Positions 43,270 through 51,988 of a DNA stretch of 64,000 nucleotides are shown piece after piece. Within the stretch, counting starts at the first letter, position 1. Every line of letters begins with the position of its first letter. The notes under the pieces are model-generated. The model was given only the letters and a program-made list of their open reading frames with translations, had not been told where the DNA came from and made no database searches. The position numbers were made by a program, and so were the translations under genes. This DNA comes from Flavobacterium lipolyticum. GTDB lineage: Bacteria; Bacteroidota; Bacteroidia; Flavobacteriales; Flavobacteriaceae. Location: contig NZ_JAJJMN010000001.1 in the NCBI RefSeq assembly GCF_020905335.1, forward strand, positions 1,736,001 through 1,800,000, in the 5' to 3' direction.

Positions 43270-45138
43270 ATGACCAAATCTTTAGAAGAAGTACACCAAT
43301 CGGTTGCTACACAACATAAAAAAAAAGGATTTAGAAAAATATTAGCCTTTTTAGGACCGGCCTACCTGGTAAGTGTCGGTTATATGGACCCCGGAAACTG
43401 GGCGACAGATATTGCCGGCGGAAGTCAGTTTGGGTATTCTTTACTTTGGGTTTTACTAATGAGTAATTTGATGGCGTTGCTGCTTCAAAGCTTAAGTGCA
43501 AGGCTTGGAATTGTGACCCAACGTGACTTGGCTCAGGCATCACGGGAGACTTACTCCAGGTCTATCAATTACATTTTATATTTTTTAGCCGAAATTGCTA
43601 TTGCAGCCTGTGACCTTGCAGAGGTTCTGGGAATGGCGATTGGAATTAATCTTCTTTTCGACATCCCTTTAATCGAAGGAGTTTTAATCACGGTATTGGA
43701 TACTTTCTTATTACTATTCCTGATTAACAAAGGAATCCGAAAAATGGAGGCTTTTATTATTGTATTGGTGGCGATCATTGGATTCTCTTTTATATTTGAA
43801 ATGATTTTTGCAGAACCTGAACTGGATAAAGTTATTTATGGTCTGGTTCCTTCAATTCCAAGTTCTGCCGCTTTGTACATTGCCATCGGAATTATTGGTG
43901 CCACGGTGATGCCTCACAATTTGTATTTACATTCGTCACTCGTACAAACCCGAAAATTCGACAGGACTCCGGCTGGAATCAAACAGGCATTGAAATACAA
44001 CTTTATAGATTCGACCATCGCCTTAAACCTGGCCTTTTTTGTAAATGCGGCCATTCTGATCCTTGCAGCTGCTACCTTTTACAAAAACGGAATGTTTGAA
44101 GTGGCTGAAATTCAGGATGCGCATCAATTTCTCGAACCTTTACTGGGAACTAAATGGGCGCCTATTTTATTTGCGGTGGCTTTAATTGCTGCGGGGCAAA
44201 GCTCAACCGTGACCGGAACTTTAGCGGGTCAGATTGTAATGGAAGGATATTTGAATTTACGCATCCAGCCTTGGGTTCGAAGAATTATAACACGACTAAT
44301 CGCTATTGTACCTGCCGTTGTGGTGATTTTAATTTATGGAGAAAGCGTAACAGGGAAATTATTGATTTTAAGTCAGGTTATCCTGAGCTTACAGCTTGGT
44401 TTCGCGATTATTCCGCTGATTCATTTCGTGAGCGATAAAACCAAAATGAAAGGTTTTCATATTTCAAGAACGACACAGGTCGCCGCATGGATTATTGCTT
44501 CGATTATAGTAACTCTCAATGCAAAGCTGGTGTATGACGAAATCACTTCGTGGCTGCAAAACTCTGATAACCCAACCGTACTCTGGTTGACAGTCGTTCC
44601 GCTCGCCTTCGGATTTCTGACTTTATTGCTGTACATTATTTTCAAGCCTTTTGTCACTAGAATAAAATCAAATATCGAGAATCATTCCCCGCATCATTTA
44701 AAACTGGTCTATACGCCGAAAGAAAGTTATGGCAAGAAAAATATAGCGATTACAGTCGATTTTTCTAAGGCCGATGAAGCTGCACTAAACAATGCCTTTG
44801 AACTGGGCGGAATCGACGCGCAATACACCTTAATTCACATCGTTGAAACTGTTGGAGCTTTGATGTATGGAGGCAATGTCGACGATCATGAAACGACTAT
44901 CGACGAAAAACTATTATCAGAATATAAAGAGATGCTGTCCTCAAAAGGTTTCAAAATCGAAACGGAACTAGGCTTTGGAAAACCCAACAGTGTGATTCCG
45001 GAAATCATCAATCTTGGTAATTTCGACATTTTAGTAATGGGAACCCATGGCCACACCGGACTAAAAGATATTTTGTTTGGCACAACGGTAGACAAATTGA
45101 GACACAAAATTTCTATACCTTTGCTAATTGTTAAATAA
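43270..45138 (+). CDS. mntH: NRAMP Mn2+/Fe2+ transporter fused to a universal stress protein domain
   Basis: 622 residues. The NRAMP part (about 1-460) has eleven or so membrane helices with the metal-binding DPGNW (40-44) of helix 1 and MPHNLYLHS of helix 6. It imports manganese or iron with protons. A UspA domain follows (about 485-622), with the nucleotide signature GTHGHTGLKDILFGTTVDKL fitting G-x2-G-x9-G-(S/T). The Usp tail is probably cytosolic and could gate transport by ATP (inference). Operator-like palindrome upstream and a MntR-type gene downstream support manganese control. Confidence 0.92.
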   Translation: MTKSLEEVHQSVATQHKKKGFRKILAFLGPAYLVSVGYMDPGNWATDIAGGSQFGYSLLWVLLMSNLMALLLQSLSARLGIVTQRDLAQASRETYSRSINYILYFLAEIAIAACDLAEVLGMAIGINLLFDIPLIEGVLITVLDTFLLLFLINKGIRKMEAFIIVLVAIIGFSFIFEMIFAEPELDKVIYGLVPSIPSSAALYIAIGIIGATVMPHNLYLHSSLVQTRKFDRTPAGIKQALKYNFIDSTIALNLAFFVNAAILILAAATFYKNGMFEVAEIQDAHQFLEPLLGTKWAPILFAVALIAAGQSSTVTGTLAGQIVMEGYLNLRIQPWVRRIITRLIAIVPAVVVILIYGESVTGKLLILSQVILSLQLGFAIIPLIHFVSDKTKMKGFHISRTTQVAAWIIASIIVTLNAKLVYDEITSWLQNSDNPTVLWLTVVPLAFGFLTLLLYIIFKPFVTRIKSNIENHSPHHLKLVYTPKESYGKKNIAITVDFSKADEAALNNAFELGGIDAQYTLIHIVETVGALMYGGNVDDHETTIDEKLLSEYKEMLSSKGFKIETELGFGKPNSVIPEIINLGNFDILVMGTHGHTGLKDILFGTTVDKLRHKISIPLLIVK

Positions 45139-45142
45139 AGTG

Positions 45143-45236
45143 GCTAAGGTTCTAAGTCGCTAAGGTCCTCAGGTTTTTAGAGTCCTTTAACTTAGCAACT
45201 CAGAACCTTAGAACCTTAGAACCTTAGAACCTCAAA
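45143..45236. repeat. CTAAGGTT-word array between mntH and the DtxR-type gene
   Basis: Left words (CTAAGGTTCTAAGTCGCTAA...) and right inverted words (ACCTTAGAACCTTAGAACC...) fill almost the whole 101-bp spacer, up to 3 bp before the start codon at 45240. Third locus of this word family; no terminator hairpin in the middle. Confidence 0.8.
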
Positions 45237-45239
45237 AAA

Positions 45240-45893
45240 ATGACTTTTTCAGAAGAAAACTACCTTAAATCCATATACCACCTTACGGCTTCAAACGATG
45301 CTGAAGTGAGCACCAATGCCATTGCCGAAATGATGGAAACCAAAGCTTCATCAGTTACCGATATGCTTAAAAAATTGTCGGAGAAAGATTTAGTGAATTA
45401 CAAAAAGTATCAAGGAGTTTCATTGACTGAAAACGGGAAACTAGCCGCCAAAATGATTGTTAGAAAACATCGCTTATGGGAGGTTTTTTTAGTAGAAAAA
45501 CTCAGCTTTTCCTGGGATGAAGTTCATGATATTGCCGAACAGCTGGAACACATCAAATCGGAACAACTGATTAATCGTCTGGATGATTTTCTGGGAAACC
45601 CTACAGAAGATCCGCACGGAGACCCAATTCCCGATGCCAACGGACGAATCGTCAAAATCGAGAAACAATTGCTTTCAGAATTAACAGAATATCAAACCGG
45701 AGTTTGTGTGGGAGTAAAAGATACTTCCTCGGAGTTTTTAAAGTATCTGGACAAACAAGGAATTGCTTTGGGCTCTAAAATTGATCTTTTATCGAAAGAA
45801 TCGTTTGATTTGTCCGTTAAAATTAAGGTGGATGGACGGGAATTGTCTATTTCGAATAAAATTGCCTCAAACTTGTTTGTAAAGCTGGTTTAG
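45240..45893 (+). CDS. mntR: DtxR/MntR-family metal-dependent repressor
   Basis: 217 residues. N-terminal winged helix with FSEENYLKSIYHL and SVTDMLKKLSEKDLV, the dimerisation/metal helices (VRKHRLWEVFL...EVHDIAEQLEHI; ligands in HRLWEVFL and ADELEH-type helices), then a C-terminal FeoA/SH3-like domain (about 150-217). Such proteins bind Mn2+ or Fe2+ and repress uptake genes. Next to mntH, manganese (MntR) is the likelier cofactor. Word repeats separate it from mntH; whether it has its own promoter is not visible. Confidence 0.88.
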   Translation: MTFSEENYLKSIYHLTASNDAEVSTNAIAEMMETKASSVTDMLKKLSEKDLVNYKKYQGVSLTENGKLAAKMIVRKHRLWEVFLVEKLSFSWDEVHDIAEQLEHIKSEQLINRLDDFLGNPTEDPHGDPIPDANGRIVKIEKQLLSELTEYQTGVCVGVKDTSSEFLKYLDKQGIALGSKIDLLSKESFDLSVKIKVDGRELSISNKIASNLFVKLV

Positions 45894-46275
45894 AGGTTTA
45901 TTATTCGCTATGGATAAAGATTTTTTTAGATCTCCATAAATGGGCCGAGCCTATGGCTCTCAATTCTGTGGGAATTTATCGTTTGGACGGATTAAAATCC
46001 GTCCCTACAAAATTAAAGAACGAGCCTATGGCTCTCTTTTAATCATATCTTCAGAAAATTTCAGAGAAATGATAAATGATGTCGCAATAGATTTTAATTC
46101 GATAATCTGGAAACACACCATACAATTAAAGTTCCAAAGGAACGGAACATATTGTAGCAACGGATTTTAATCCGTTGACCCAAAAAATGCAAAAAAACAA
46201 TATAGTTCCATCGGAACCAGGCCTTTGCTTCAAACCATTTCTCTACAAAATAACCGTAACGATAAATAGTATCCT
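45894..46275. repeat. solo REP/BIME-like cluster without a transposase
   Basis: 382-bp stretch without a real gene. It holds GAGCC-TAT-GGCTC twice (45947, 46022), ATTCT-GTG-GGAAT (45963), GGACGGATT-AA-AATCCGTCC (45985-46004, followed by CTAC), GTTCC-AAA-GGAAC (46131) followed by GGAACATATT-GTAG, then AACGGATT-TT-AATCCGTT (46158-46175), and GTTCC-ATC-GGAAC (about 46205). The same elements as in the 7.7-8.7 kb array, in single, diverged copies. Confidence 0.85.
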
Positions 46276-46674
46276 TTAAACTATCCCTTTCTCGATCATT
46301 TCCAGCATAACCGGAGAAGCGTTTTTAAACGTTGGTGGCTGTTCGATAATACTTCCAGCATTCTTCTTGTTCACCTTAAAAGTCAAATCATTATCTGTGG
46401 TAAACAGTAAAGCTGTTAAAAATGGATTTTTAATATAAGTTCCTAATACCAATAGTGCTTCGTCTAAGGTATGAACGCTTTCAACTTCTTCGGTTTTATA
46501 TCTGGTTGTTAAAGAAATAGAGAAGGTATTATCCTCATTCAAAACTAAACGAAAATAAATATTCTTAATCTCGGTATCGCCCATTGTTTTGGCCAAAGTC
46601 AATTTTGCGAAGGTTCCCGCCTGGATGCTTTCTTTAACTCGTTCACAAAAAAGGGCAAATATTGGTTCGTACAT
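46276..46674 (-). CDS. conserved hypothetical protein
   Basis: 132 residues, no signal peptide, mixed alpha/beta, for example TKGDTEIKNIYFRLVL-like (GDTEIKNIYFRLVL) and VNKKNAGSIIEQPPTFKN. It has no recognisable catalytic motif. The polarity (- strand) and the word-repeat spacer before it separate it from its neighbours. I do not recognise the family and propose no function. The REP cluster lies at its 3' side. Confidence 0.65.
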   Translation of the reverse strand: MYEPIFALFCERVKESIQAGTFAKLTLAKTMGDTEIKNIYFRLVLNEDNTFSISLTTRYKTEEVESVHTLDEALLVLGTYIKNPFLTALLFTTDNDLTFKVNKKNAGSIIEQPPTFKNASPVMLEMIEKGIV

Positions 46675-46679
46675 TTTTT

Positions 46680-46806
46680 TAAGGTTCTAAGATTCTGAGA
46701 TGCTGAGGTTTTTTACCGCAAAGTTCGCTAAGATTTACGCAAAGGGCACAAGGAAAATTAAAAACTTTGCGAACCTTGTGTAAACCCTTGCGGTCTTAGC
46801 GGTTAT
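46680..46806. repeat. CTAAGGTT words and AACTTTGCGAACC inverted words
   Basis: 46680-46712 has AAGGTTCTAAGATTCTGAG words (fourth locus). 46720-46806 has CCGCAAAGTTCGC ... and, inverted, AACTTTGCGAACCTTG ... GCGG. A related, short form of the second family is at 3088-3130. It lies between the orphan gene and the enoyl-CoA hydratase. Confidence 0.7.
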
Positions 46807-46815
46807 GAAAAAAAA

Positions 46816-47598
46816 TTATTTCCCTGTAAATTCAGCTTTACGTTTTTCTAAAAATGCCGTTGTTCCTTCTTTGAAATCCTGAGTCCCGAAACATTTTCCG
46901 AATGATTTGATCTCGGTGTCAAAACCATTTTTACCATCAGCATAGTTCGCATTGATCGCTTTTATGGCTTTAGCGATTGCAAATGGTGCATTTTTAATAA
47001 TTTTCTGAGCGATTCCGGTAGTAAAATCCAAAAGCTCTGCTTGTGGCACTACATGATTCACTAAACCGTATTGTTTGGCCTCTTCTGCACCAATCATAGC
47101 AGCAGTCATAATCATTTCCATCGCACGGCCTTTCCCTACTAATTGTGGCAAACGCTGCGTTCCTCCATAACCAGGAATCAATCCTAAAGTTACTTCCGGC
47201 AAGCCCATTTTAGCATTGTCTGAGGCTACTCTGAAATGACAAGACATTGCCAATTCCAATCCTCCACCAAGAGCAAAACCATTTACAGCCGCAATTACAG
47301 GTTTTTTCAAATTTTCAATAAGATCAAATAAAATTTCCTGTCCTTCAGCCGCTAATTGCGCTCCTTCGATGATGGTATAATTGGCAAATTCCGAAATATC
47401 AGCTCCGGCTACAAATGCCTTCTCCCCGCTTCCGGTGATAATGATAACACGAACATCATCATTTTTGCCCAACAACTTCACTGCTTTGCTTAAGTCACTA
47501 ATTGTAGCTTTGTTTAACGCATTTAATTTGGTAGGCCTATTGATGGTTACGGTCGCAATTTTTTCTTCGATTGAGATTAAAAGATTTTCGTAGTTCAT
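46816..47598 (-). CDS. enoyl-CoA hydratase/isomerase family protein
   Basis: 260 residues of the crotonase family. Oxyanion-hole and acyl-CoA parts AFVAGADISEF (about 62-72) and NGFALGGGLELAMSCHFRVAS are present, with the catalytic Glu positions in ALGGGLELAM and in KMGLPEVTLGLIPGYGGTQRL (LPEVTLG). It hydrates 2-enoyl-CoA to 3-hydroxyacyl-CoA, as in beta-oxidation or butyrate-type metabolism. It is cytoplasmic. The NtrY-type kinase gene ends 10 bp upstream on the same strand, so they might share a transcript by accident of packing. Confidence 0.92.
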   Translation of the reverse strand: MNYENLLISIEEKIATVTINRPTKLNALNKATISDLSKAVKLLGKNDDVRVIIITGSGEKAFVAGADISEFANYTIIEGAQLAAEGQEILFDLIENLKKPVIAAVNGFALGGGLELAMSCHFRVASDNAKMGLPEVTLGLIPGYGGTQRLPQLVGKGRAMEMIMTAAMIGAEEAKQYGLVNHVVPQAELLDFTTGIAQKIIKNAPFAIAKAIKAINANYADGKNGFDTEIKSFGKCFGTQDFKEGTTAFLEKRKAEFTGK

Positions 47599-47608
47599 GA
47601 TGCTAATT

Positions 47609-49081
47609 TTATGAGTTGGTTATCGGTAAAGAAACTCTAAATGTCGTTCCCTTTCCGTAAGTTGATTCAAAGGTAATTGTTCCTTTGTAATTTTCGATGA
47701 TGTTTTTGATAATTCCGAGTCCAAGTCCCATTCCACTTGTTTTTGTGGTAAATTTTGGCTCAAAAATTCTGCTGATATCCTGTTTCTGAATCCCGATACC
47801 GTTGTCTTTTACAGCAATTTCGACATCGTCGTCTATGCGTTTTACAGTAACTACAATCGATTTATGAAATTGACTTTCCGGGATCGCCTGTGTTGCATTT
47901 TTAACAAGATTGGTGATAACCCGTATCAATTGTGTACGATCCATCTTGGAGATAATTTCTTCCTCTTCACTTTCAAAAACGATATAATCTTCATTGAAAA
48001 TATCTAAAGCAAGCTCCACGACCTCAACCACGTTTAAGGTTTCATTTTGTTGTGCCGGCATCGAAGCAAAGTTCGAGAATGCCGAAGCCACCGCTGTCAT
48101 GGTATCAATTTGCTGGATTAAGGTCTCTGAATAATCATTTAGTTTTTGCTTAACGTCCGGCGCAGTTGGGTCAAACTTACGTTGAAAACTCTGCACAGTC
48201 AACCGCATCGGTGTAAGCGGATTTTTGATTTCGTGGGCTACCTGTTTCGCCATTTCGCGCCATGCCTCTTCACGTTCACTTTGGGCTAATTTTATAGCAC
48301 TGGTTTCCAGTTTATCCACCATTCCGTTATAAGCTTTGATTAAGAAATTAACCTCCTTACTGTTGGCTTCTAAAACAATCTTTTCGTTTTTCTGATCTAA
48401 ATTGGTTTCTTCCAGTTTATCGGAAATTGTTTTAAGCGATTTTGTAATATAAGTCGATAAAAAATAAGCCAATCCAAAAGCCACAATCAGCATGAAGGAA
48501 TATACCTGACTTAAGCGAATCAAAAAGGTATTGAGCTCATTATCGTAGTACCCATCGTCTTCTAAATAGGGAAGGTTTAGAATCCCCAGCGGTTTGAACT
48601 TTTCGTCTTTAATCAAACTGTAAGACGATCTGTTTTTAACACCATCAATGGTTTTAATATCTACAAAACGTTTTTCGATAGAAGAGCGCACTAATTTCAG
48701 GATGTATTCGGGAATTGGAGGAGCAACTTTATCAACAGCGAAAGACTCCTTTGAGGACTTCAATAATTTCCCGTCAAGACTGTAAATATTGATTTCGATT
48801 TTATGAATCTGAGCCAGTTCGTGAATTTTATCTTTAAAAATCAAATCCAGGTTGGCGGTTTTTAAAGGATATGTTGTTGTGGAAAGCACATAATTGATGT
48901 GTTCTTTTACGGCATTTTCTTTGCGCTCGAGACGTTCCTGATGGTATTCTTTTGCCTCGTTTTTAAACTGAATAATGGAAATAGAAGCTAATAAAAACGA
49001 TGCCACAACAATCAATACAATCATTGACAGGAAAATCCTGACACGCAGCGAAAGCATTGACATTTTGAAGTTGTTAAACAT
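47609..49081 (-). CDS. sensor histidine kinase, NtrY-like
   Basis: 490 residues. Two membrane helices (about 12-33 and 190-212) frame a periplasmic sensor region. A HAMP-like linker precedes the HisKA domain with phospho-acceptor His283 in AHEIKNPLTPMRLT, followed by N-box (LVKNATQAI), G1 (DNGIGI) and G2 (GMGLGLGI) of the HATPase domain. NtrY-type kinases respond to nitrogen or envelope signals and phosphorylate an NtrX-like regulator; no response regulator is adjacent here. The N-terminal first six residues before the second Met are uncertain. Confidence 0.9.
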   Translation of the reverse strand: MFNNFKMSMLSLRVRIFLSMIVLIVVASFLLASISIIQFKNEAKEYHQERLERKENAVKEHINYVLSTTTYPLKTANLDLIFKDKIHELAQIHKIEINIYSLDGKLLKSSKESFAVDKVAPPIPEYILKLVRSSIEKRFVDIKTIDGVKNRSSYSLIKDEKFKPLGILNLPYLEDDGYYDNELNTFLIRLSQVYSFMLIVAFGLAYFLSTYITKSLKTISDKLEETNLDQKNEKIVLEANSKEVNFLIKAYNGMVDKLETSAIKLAQSEREEAWREMAKQVAHEIKNPLTPMRLTVQSFQRKFDPTAPDVKQKLNDYSETLIQQIDTMTAVASAFSNFASMPAQQNETLNVVEVVELALDIFNEDYIVFESEEEEIISKMDRTQLIRVITNLVKNATQAIPESQFHKSIVVTVKRIDDDVEIAVKDNGIGIQKQDISRIFEPKFTTKTSGMGLGLGIIKNIIENYKGTITFESTYGKGTTFRVSLPITNS

Positions 49082-49082
49082 A

Positions 49083-49155
49083 TTTAGTTATTAGTGAAGA
49101 GTTATTAGTGAAGAGTAAAAGTTTAAAAACTAATTACTAATCACTTTTTACTAAT
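49083..49155. repeat. AGTTATTAGTGAAGAG words between kinase and hemJ
   Basis: AGTTATTAGTGAAGAGTTATTAG words appear on + from 49083, with the inverted form (ACTAATTACTAATCAC) to about 49150. Spacer between hemJ stop and kinase start, another inverted word pair. Confidence 0.65.
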
Positions 49156-49703
49156 TACTTTTTTTCTCTTATTCTTTTATAAAATCTAAATCCCAACATA
49201 ATCAGAACTGAAAATAAAATGATTCCGATCACACCAAAAATCCAGTTGATGGCACTTTTTAAAACTACTAAAAAAACTACTGCAAATAGTATGATGGTAG
49301 CGCCTTCATTCCATAAACGCATGAAGTTGTTGGAATATTTCACCTCATCGTTTTGTAATTGTTTAAAAATCTGATGGCATTTTAGATGATACAGGTAAAG
49401 TAAAAAAACAAAACACAATTTCACATGCATCCAGGGCATTTTAAGCCAGGCATTTCCTAAATCGGTAAAAAGCAGCATCCAAAAAGCAAAAATACTCGCC
49501 AATACTGCTGACGGCCATGTAATAATGTACCACAAACGATAGGCCATTATTTTGTACTGTGCCTGCAAAATTTCTTTCTCGGGAGATGGTTTTTCACTGG
49601 CTTCAATTTGATATACAAACAAACGAACAATGTAAAATAGTCCTGCAAACCAGGTAATCACAAAAATAAGATGCAGTGATTTTAAATAGTTATAGTATTC
49701 CAT
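49155..49703 (-). CDS. hemJ: protoporphyrinogen IX oxidase HemJ
   Basis: 182 residues with four to five membrane helices. The N-terminal SLHLIFVITWFAGLFYIVRLFVY carries the conserved His and the WFAGLFY(I)xRLFVY motif of HemJ. KCHQIFK and YRLWYIITWPS are further typical parts. It oxidises protoporphyrinogen IX to protoporphyrin IX in the inner membrane, the penultimate step of heme synthesis. Its start overlaps the stop of the nuclease gene at 49703 by 1 bp, so translation is coupled to it. HemH, the next enzyme, is upstream in the same operon. Confidence 0.9.
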   Translation of the reverse strand: MEYYNYLKSLHLIFVITWFAGLFYIVRLFVYQIEASEKPSPEKEILQAQYKIMAYRLWYIITWPSAVLASIFAFWMLLFTDLGNAWLKMPWMHVKLCFVFLLYLYHLKCHQIFKQLQNDEVKYSNNFMRLWNEGATIILFAVVFLVVLKSAINWIFGVIGIILFSVLIMLGFRFYKRIREKK

Positions 49704-50722
49704 TATTTATCATCAGTATTAGATTGTAATAATTTTTCAAATTCTTGCTCCGTCGGGAGATATTTCGCTATGTTTTCAGGTAATTGACGATAATTATATG
49801 TTGCCACACCAATTGGTTTATTTGCCATCTCTAAAGCATATTCTACAGTGAGCTTACTTTTAGTTTTACAAAGTAGTATGCCAATACTTTGATTGTCTTC
49901 CGGATATTTAATTGTTTTATCTAACAATTGTAAATACCAATTTAACTGTTGACTATGTTCTGGTTTAAATTCCGACGTTTTAAGTTCAATTGCAATCATC
50001 GACTTTAGTTTTCGATGATAAAAAAGAATATCAATAAAATATTCCTTTTCATCCAATTCCAGTCTAAATTGTTTTCCCATAAAAGCAAAATCATTTCCAA
50101 ACTGTCCTAATGTCCTTGTAATGTTATTCACAATTGCATTCTCTAATTCTCTTTCTGTATGAATATCCTCCAAATTTAAAAAGGAAAGATTATACTCATC
50201 TTTAAATTCTAATCGATAGTCAATTAATTTATTTTCAGCAATCGTACTAGAAAAATTGCTTTGAAAATCATTTGCTTTTGCAAAACTGTCAAATCGTATT
50301 TCTTCTTCTAAAACAGCTCTGCTCCATCCTCTTTCTAGACATTTTTGCAGATAAAAACTTCTCCTTTCAGAGTCTTTCAATTTAGAAAATATAATATTTG
50401 TATGTCCCCAAGGTATTTTGGCCACAGCTTGTGTCCAAATTGAATTACGTTCTATCTCCTCATAAATAAGCTTCATTCTTCTTAAATTTCGCGAGGAGAA
50501 TCCTTTTACACCAGAATATTCAATCTGTAAGTCTTTAGATAAGTTATCCACAATACTTTCACCCCAACCCAATTTCGACCTTTCAGAGAGCACTTTTCCA
50601 AAGTCTAAATACATCAAAATCATCTCTGTATTAACTAAAGATAGACTCTTATACTGAGCCAATTTAATTCTTTCTTTTAGCAGAAGAAGTGTTTCATGGT
50701 AATTAACAGGTAAGTTCTCCAC
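49703..50722 (-). CDS. DUF1016 / YhcG-like PD-(D/E)XK nuclease inside the hem operon
   Basis: 339 residues: an N-terminal DUF1016 helical DNA-binding region (about 1-160, with GFSSRNLRRMKLIYEEI) and a C-terminal PD-(D/E)XK nuclease domain (about 165-339) with YFIDILFYHRKLKSMIAIELK, giving the D...ExK triad (Asp, then Glu-Leu-Lys). Such genes are accessory, often near restriction or repair systems. Here it sits between hemH and hemJ, with an 8-bp gap and a 1-bp overlap, a position that looks like an insertion into a heme operon. Its role is unknown. Confidence 0.88.
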   Translation of the reverse strand: MENLPVNYHETLLLLKERIKLAQYKSLSLVNTEMILMYLDFGKVLSERSKLGWGESIVDNLSKDLQIEYSGVKGFSSRNLRRMKLIYEEIERNSIWTQAVAKIPWGHTNIIFSKLKDSERRSFYLQKCLERGWSRAVLEEEIRFDSFAKANDFQSNFSSTIAENKLIDYRLEFKDEYNLSFLNLEDIHTERELENAIVNNITRTLGQFGNDFAFMGKQFRLELDEKEYFIDILFYHRKLKSMIAIELKTSEFKPEHSQQLNWYLQLLDKTIKYPEDNQSIGILLCKTKSKLTVEYALEMANKPIGVATYNYRQLPENIAKYLPTEQEFEKLLQSNTDDK

Positions 50723-50730
50723 CGATAAAT

Positions 50731-51747
50731 TTATTTAGAAACCCAATCGTTAATCCAGTTACCTACCGTTTGGCACCATTCGTCGTCGTCATTCAAACAA
50801 GGTATTGCCAAAAACTCCTCGCCTCCGTTTGCTTCAAAATCTTCTTTGGCACGCATAGCGATTTCCTCTAAAGTTTCTAAACAATCCGAAACGAAAGCTG
50901 GTGTTACAACGGCTAAATTTTTGATTCCTTTTGCTGGCATCTTATCAATTTCAACATCCGTATAAGGCTCCAGCCATTTGTCTCCCGCCAAACGTGACTG
51001 AAAAGTTAAGCTATACTTATCTTCAGAAAGTCCTAATAACTTTACGACTTGCCTGGTTGTTTCATAACATTGATGACGGTAGCAAAAATCATGCGCCGGT
51101 GAAGGGGTGTTGCAACAAGATCCGTCAATTTTACAGTGTGATTTCGTCACATCGGTTTTACGAATATGACGTTCCGGGATTCCGTGGTACGAGAACAATA
51201 AATGATCGTAATCAAAACCAACCAAATGTTTCTGAATAGAATCGGCCAGATTCTTGATATAATCCGGTTTATTGTAAAACGCAGGAACATCAGTAAAAGT
51301 CATTTGTGGAAATTTCTTTTTACGAATTTCTTCTGCCTTAACTAAAATAGTCAAAGTCGAAGCCATTGCGTATTGTGGGTATAAAGGGAAAAGCAATACC
51401 TCTGTAACACCTTTTTCATATAATTCCTGAAGCCCTTTTTCGATGGTCATACTTCCGTAACGCATTGCTAAAGCAACCGGTACATTTACCAAAGGCTGAA
51501 CCTTTTTTTGCATTCTTTCAGAAAGCACGACCAAAGGAGAACCTTCATCCCACCATATTTTCGCATAAGCATGTGCTGATTCTTCCGGTCTTTTTCTTAA
51601 AATAATCCCTCGAACCAACAAAGCTCTTAACAAATACGGAACATCGATCACGTATTTATCCATTAAAAATTCGTCTAAGTATGGTTTTACATCTTTTGGT
51701 TCCGGGCTTTCCGGAGATCCTAAGTTTACTAATAATACGCCTTTCAT
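50731..51747 (-). CDS. hemH: ferrochelatase
   Basis: 338 residues. The ferrochelatase fold with LLVNLGSPESP at the start, catalytic-His region LLFSYHGIPERHI (His in SxHG), and LTFQSRLAGDKWLEPYTD, then VVTPAFVSDCLETLEEI. It inserts Fe2+ into protoporphyrin IX, the last step of heme b synthesis. It heads the - strand group with the nuclease and hemJ genes, and word repeats (GCTTTAAGCTCTAAGC) lie in its upstream spacer. Its C-terminus is cytoplasmic and lacks a membrane helix. Confidence 0.93.
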   Translation of the reverse strand: MKGVLLVNLGSPESPEPKDVKPYLDEFLMDKYVIDVPYLLRALLVRGIILRKRPEESAHAYAKIWWDEGSPLVVLSERMQKKVQPLVNVPVALAMRYGSMTIEKGLQELYEKGVTEVLLFPLYPQYAMASTLTILVKAEEIRKKKFPQMTFTDVPAFYNKPDYIKNLADSIQKHLVGFDYDHLLFSYHGIPERHIRKTDVTKSHCKIDGSCCNTPSPAHDFCYRHQCYETTRQVVKLLGLSEDKYSLTFQSRLAGDKWLEPYTDVEIDKMPAKGIKNLAVVTPAFVSDCLETLEEIAMRAKEDFEANGGEEFLAIPCLNDDDEWCQTVGNWINDWVSK

Positions 51748-51764
51748 TATGTTTTTTTTGCTTT

Positions 51765-51800
51765 AGGCTTTAAGCTCTAAGCTTTAAGCTTTTAATATGT
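51765..51800. repeat. GCTTTAAGCTCTAAGC words upstream of hemH
   Basis: GCTTTAGGCTTTAAGCTCTAAGC-type words before the hemH start; a larger inverted version of the same words is at 56543-56631 before hemE. Confidence 0.6.
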
Positions 51801-51988
51801 TTGTTTTAAAAAATTTCGTCAAAAGTAGAACTTCAAACTTTTTAGAAATATGATAAATGTTACTTTTTGTTTATTGTCAAATATCAAAAATTGATTCGTT
51901 AGAAATTTTCACGCAGATTTCGCAGATACTTTCAAGTTCATTTCTGAAATTGCCCCGGCACTTTATTATCGTTCCGGTTGTTTAAAAC

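Noticed and set aside
45940..46170. 76-residue open frame after the DtxR-type gene
   Set aside because: Entirely inside the solo REP cluster; also a translation of hairpin sequence (IKIRPYKI matches the first array).
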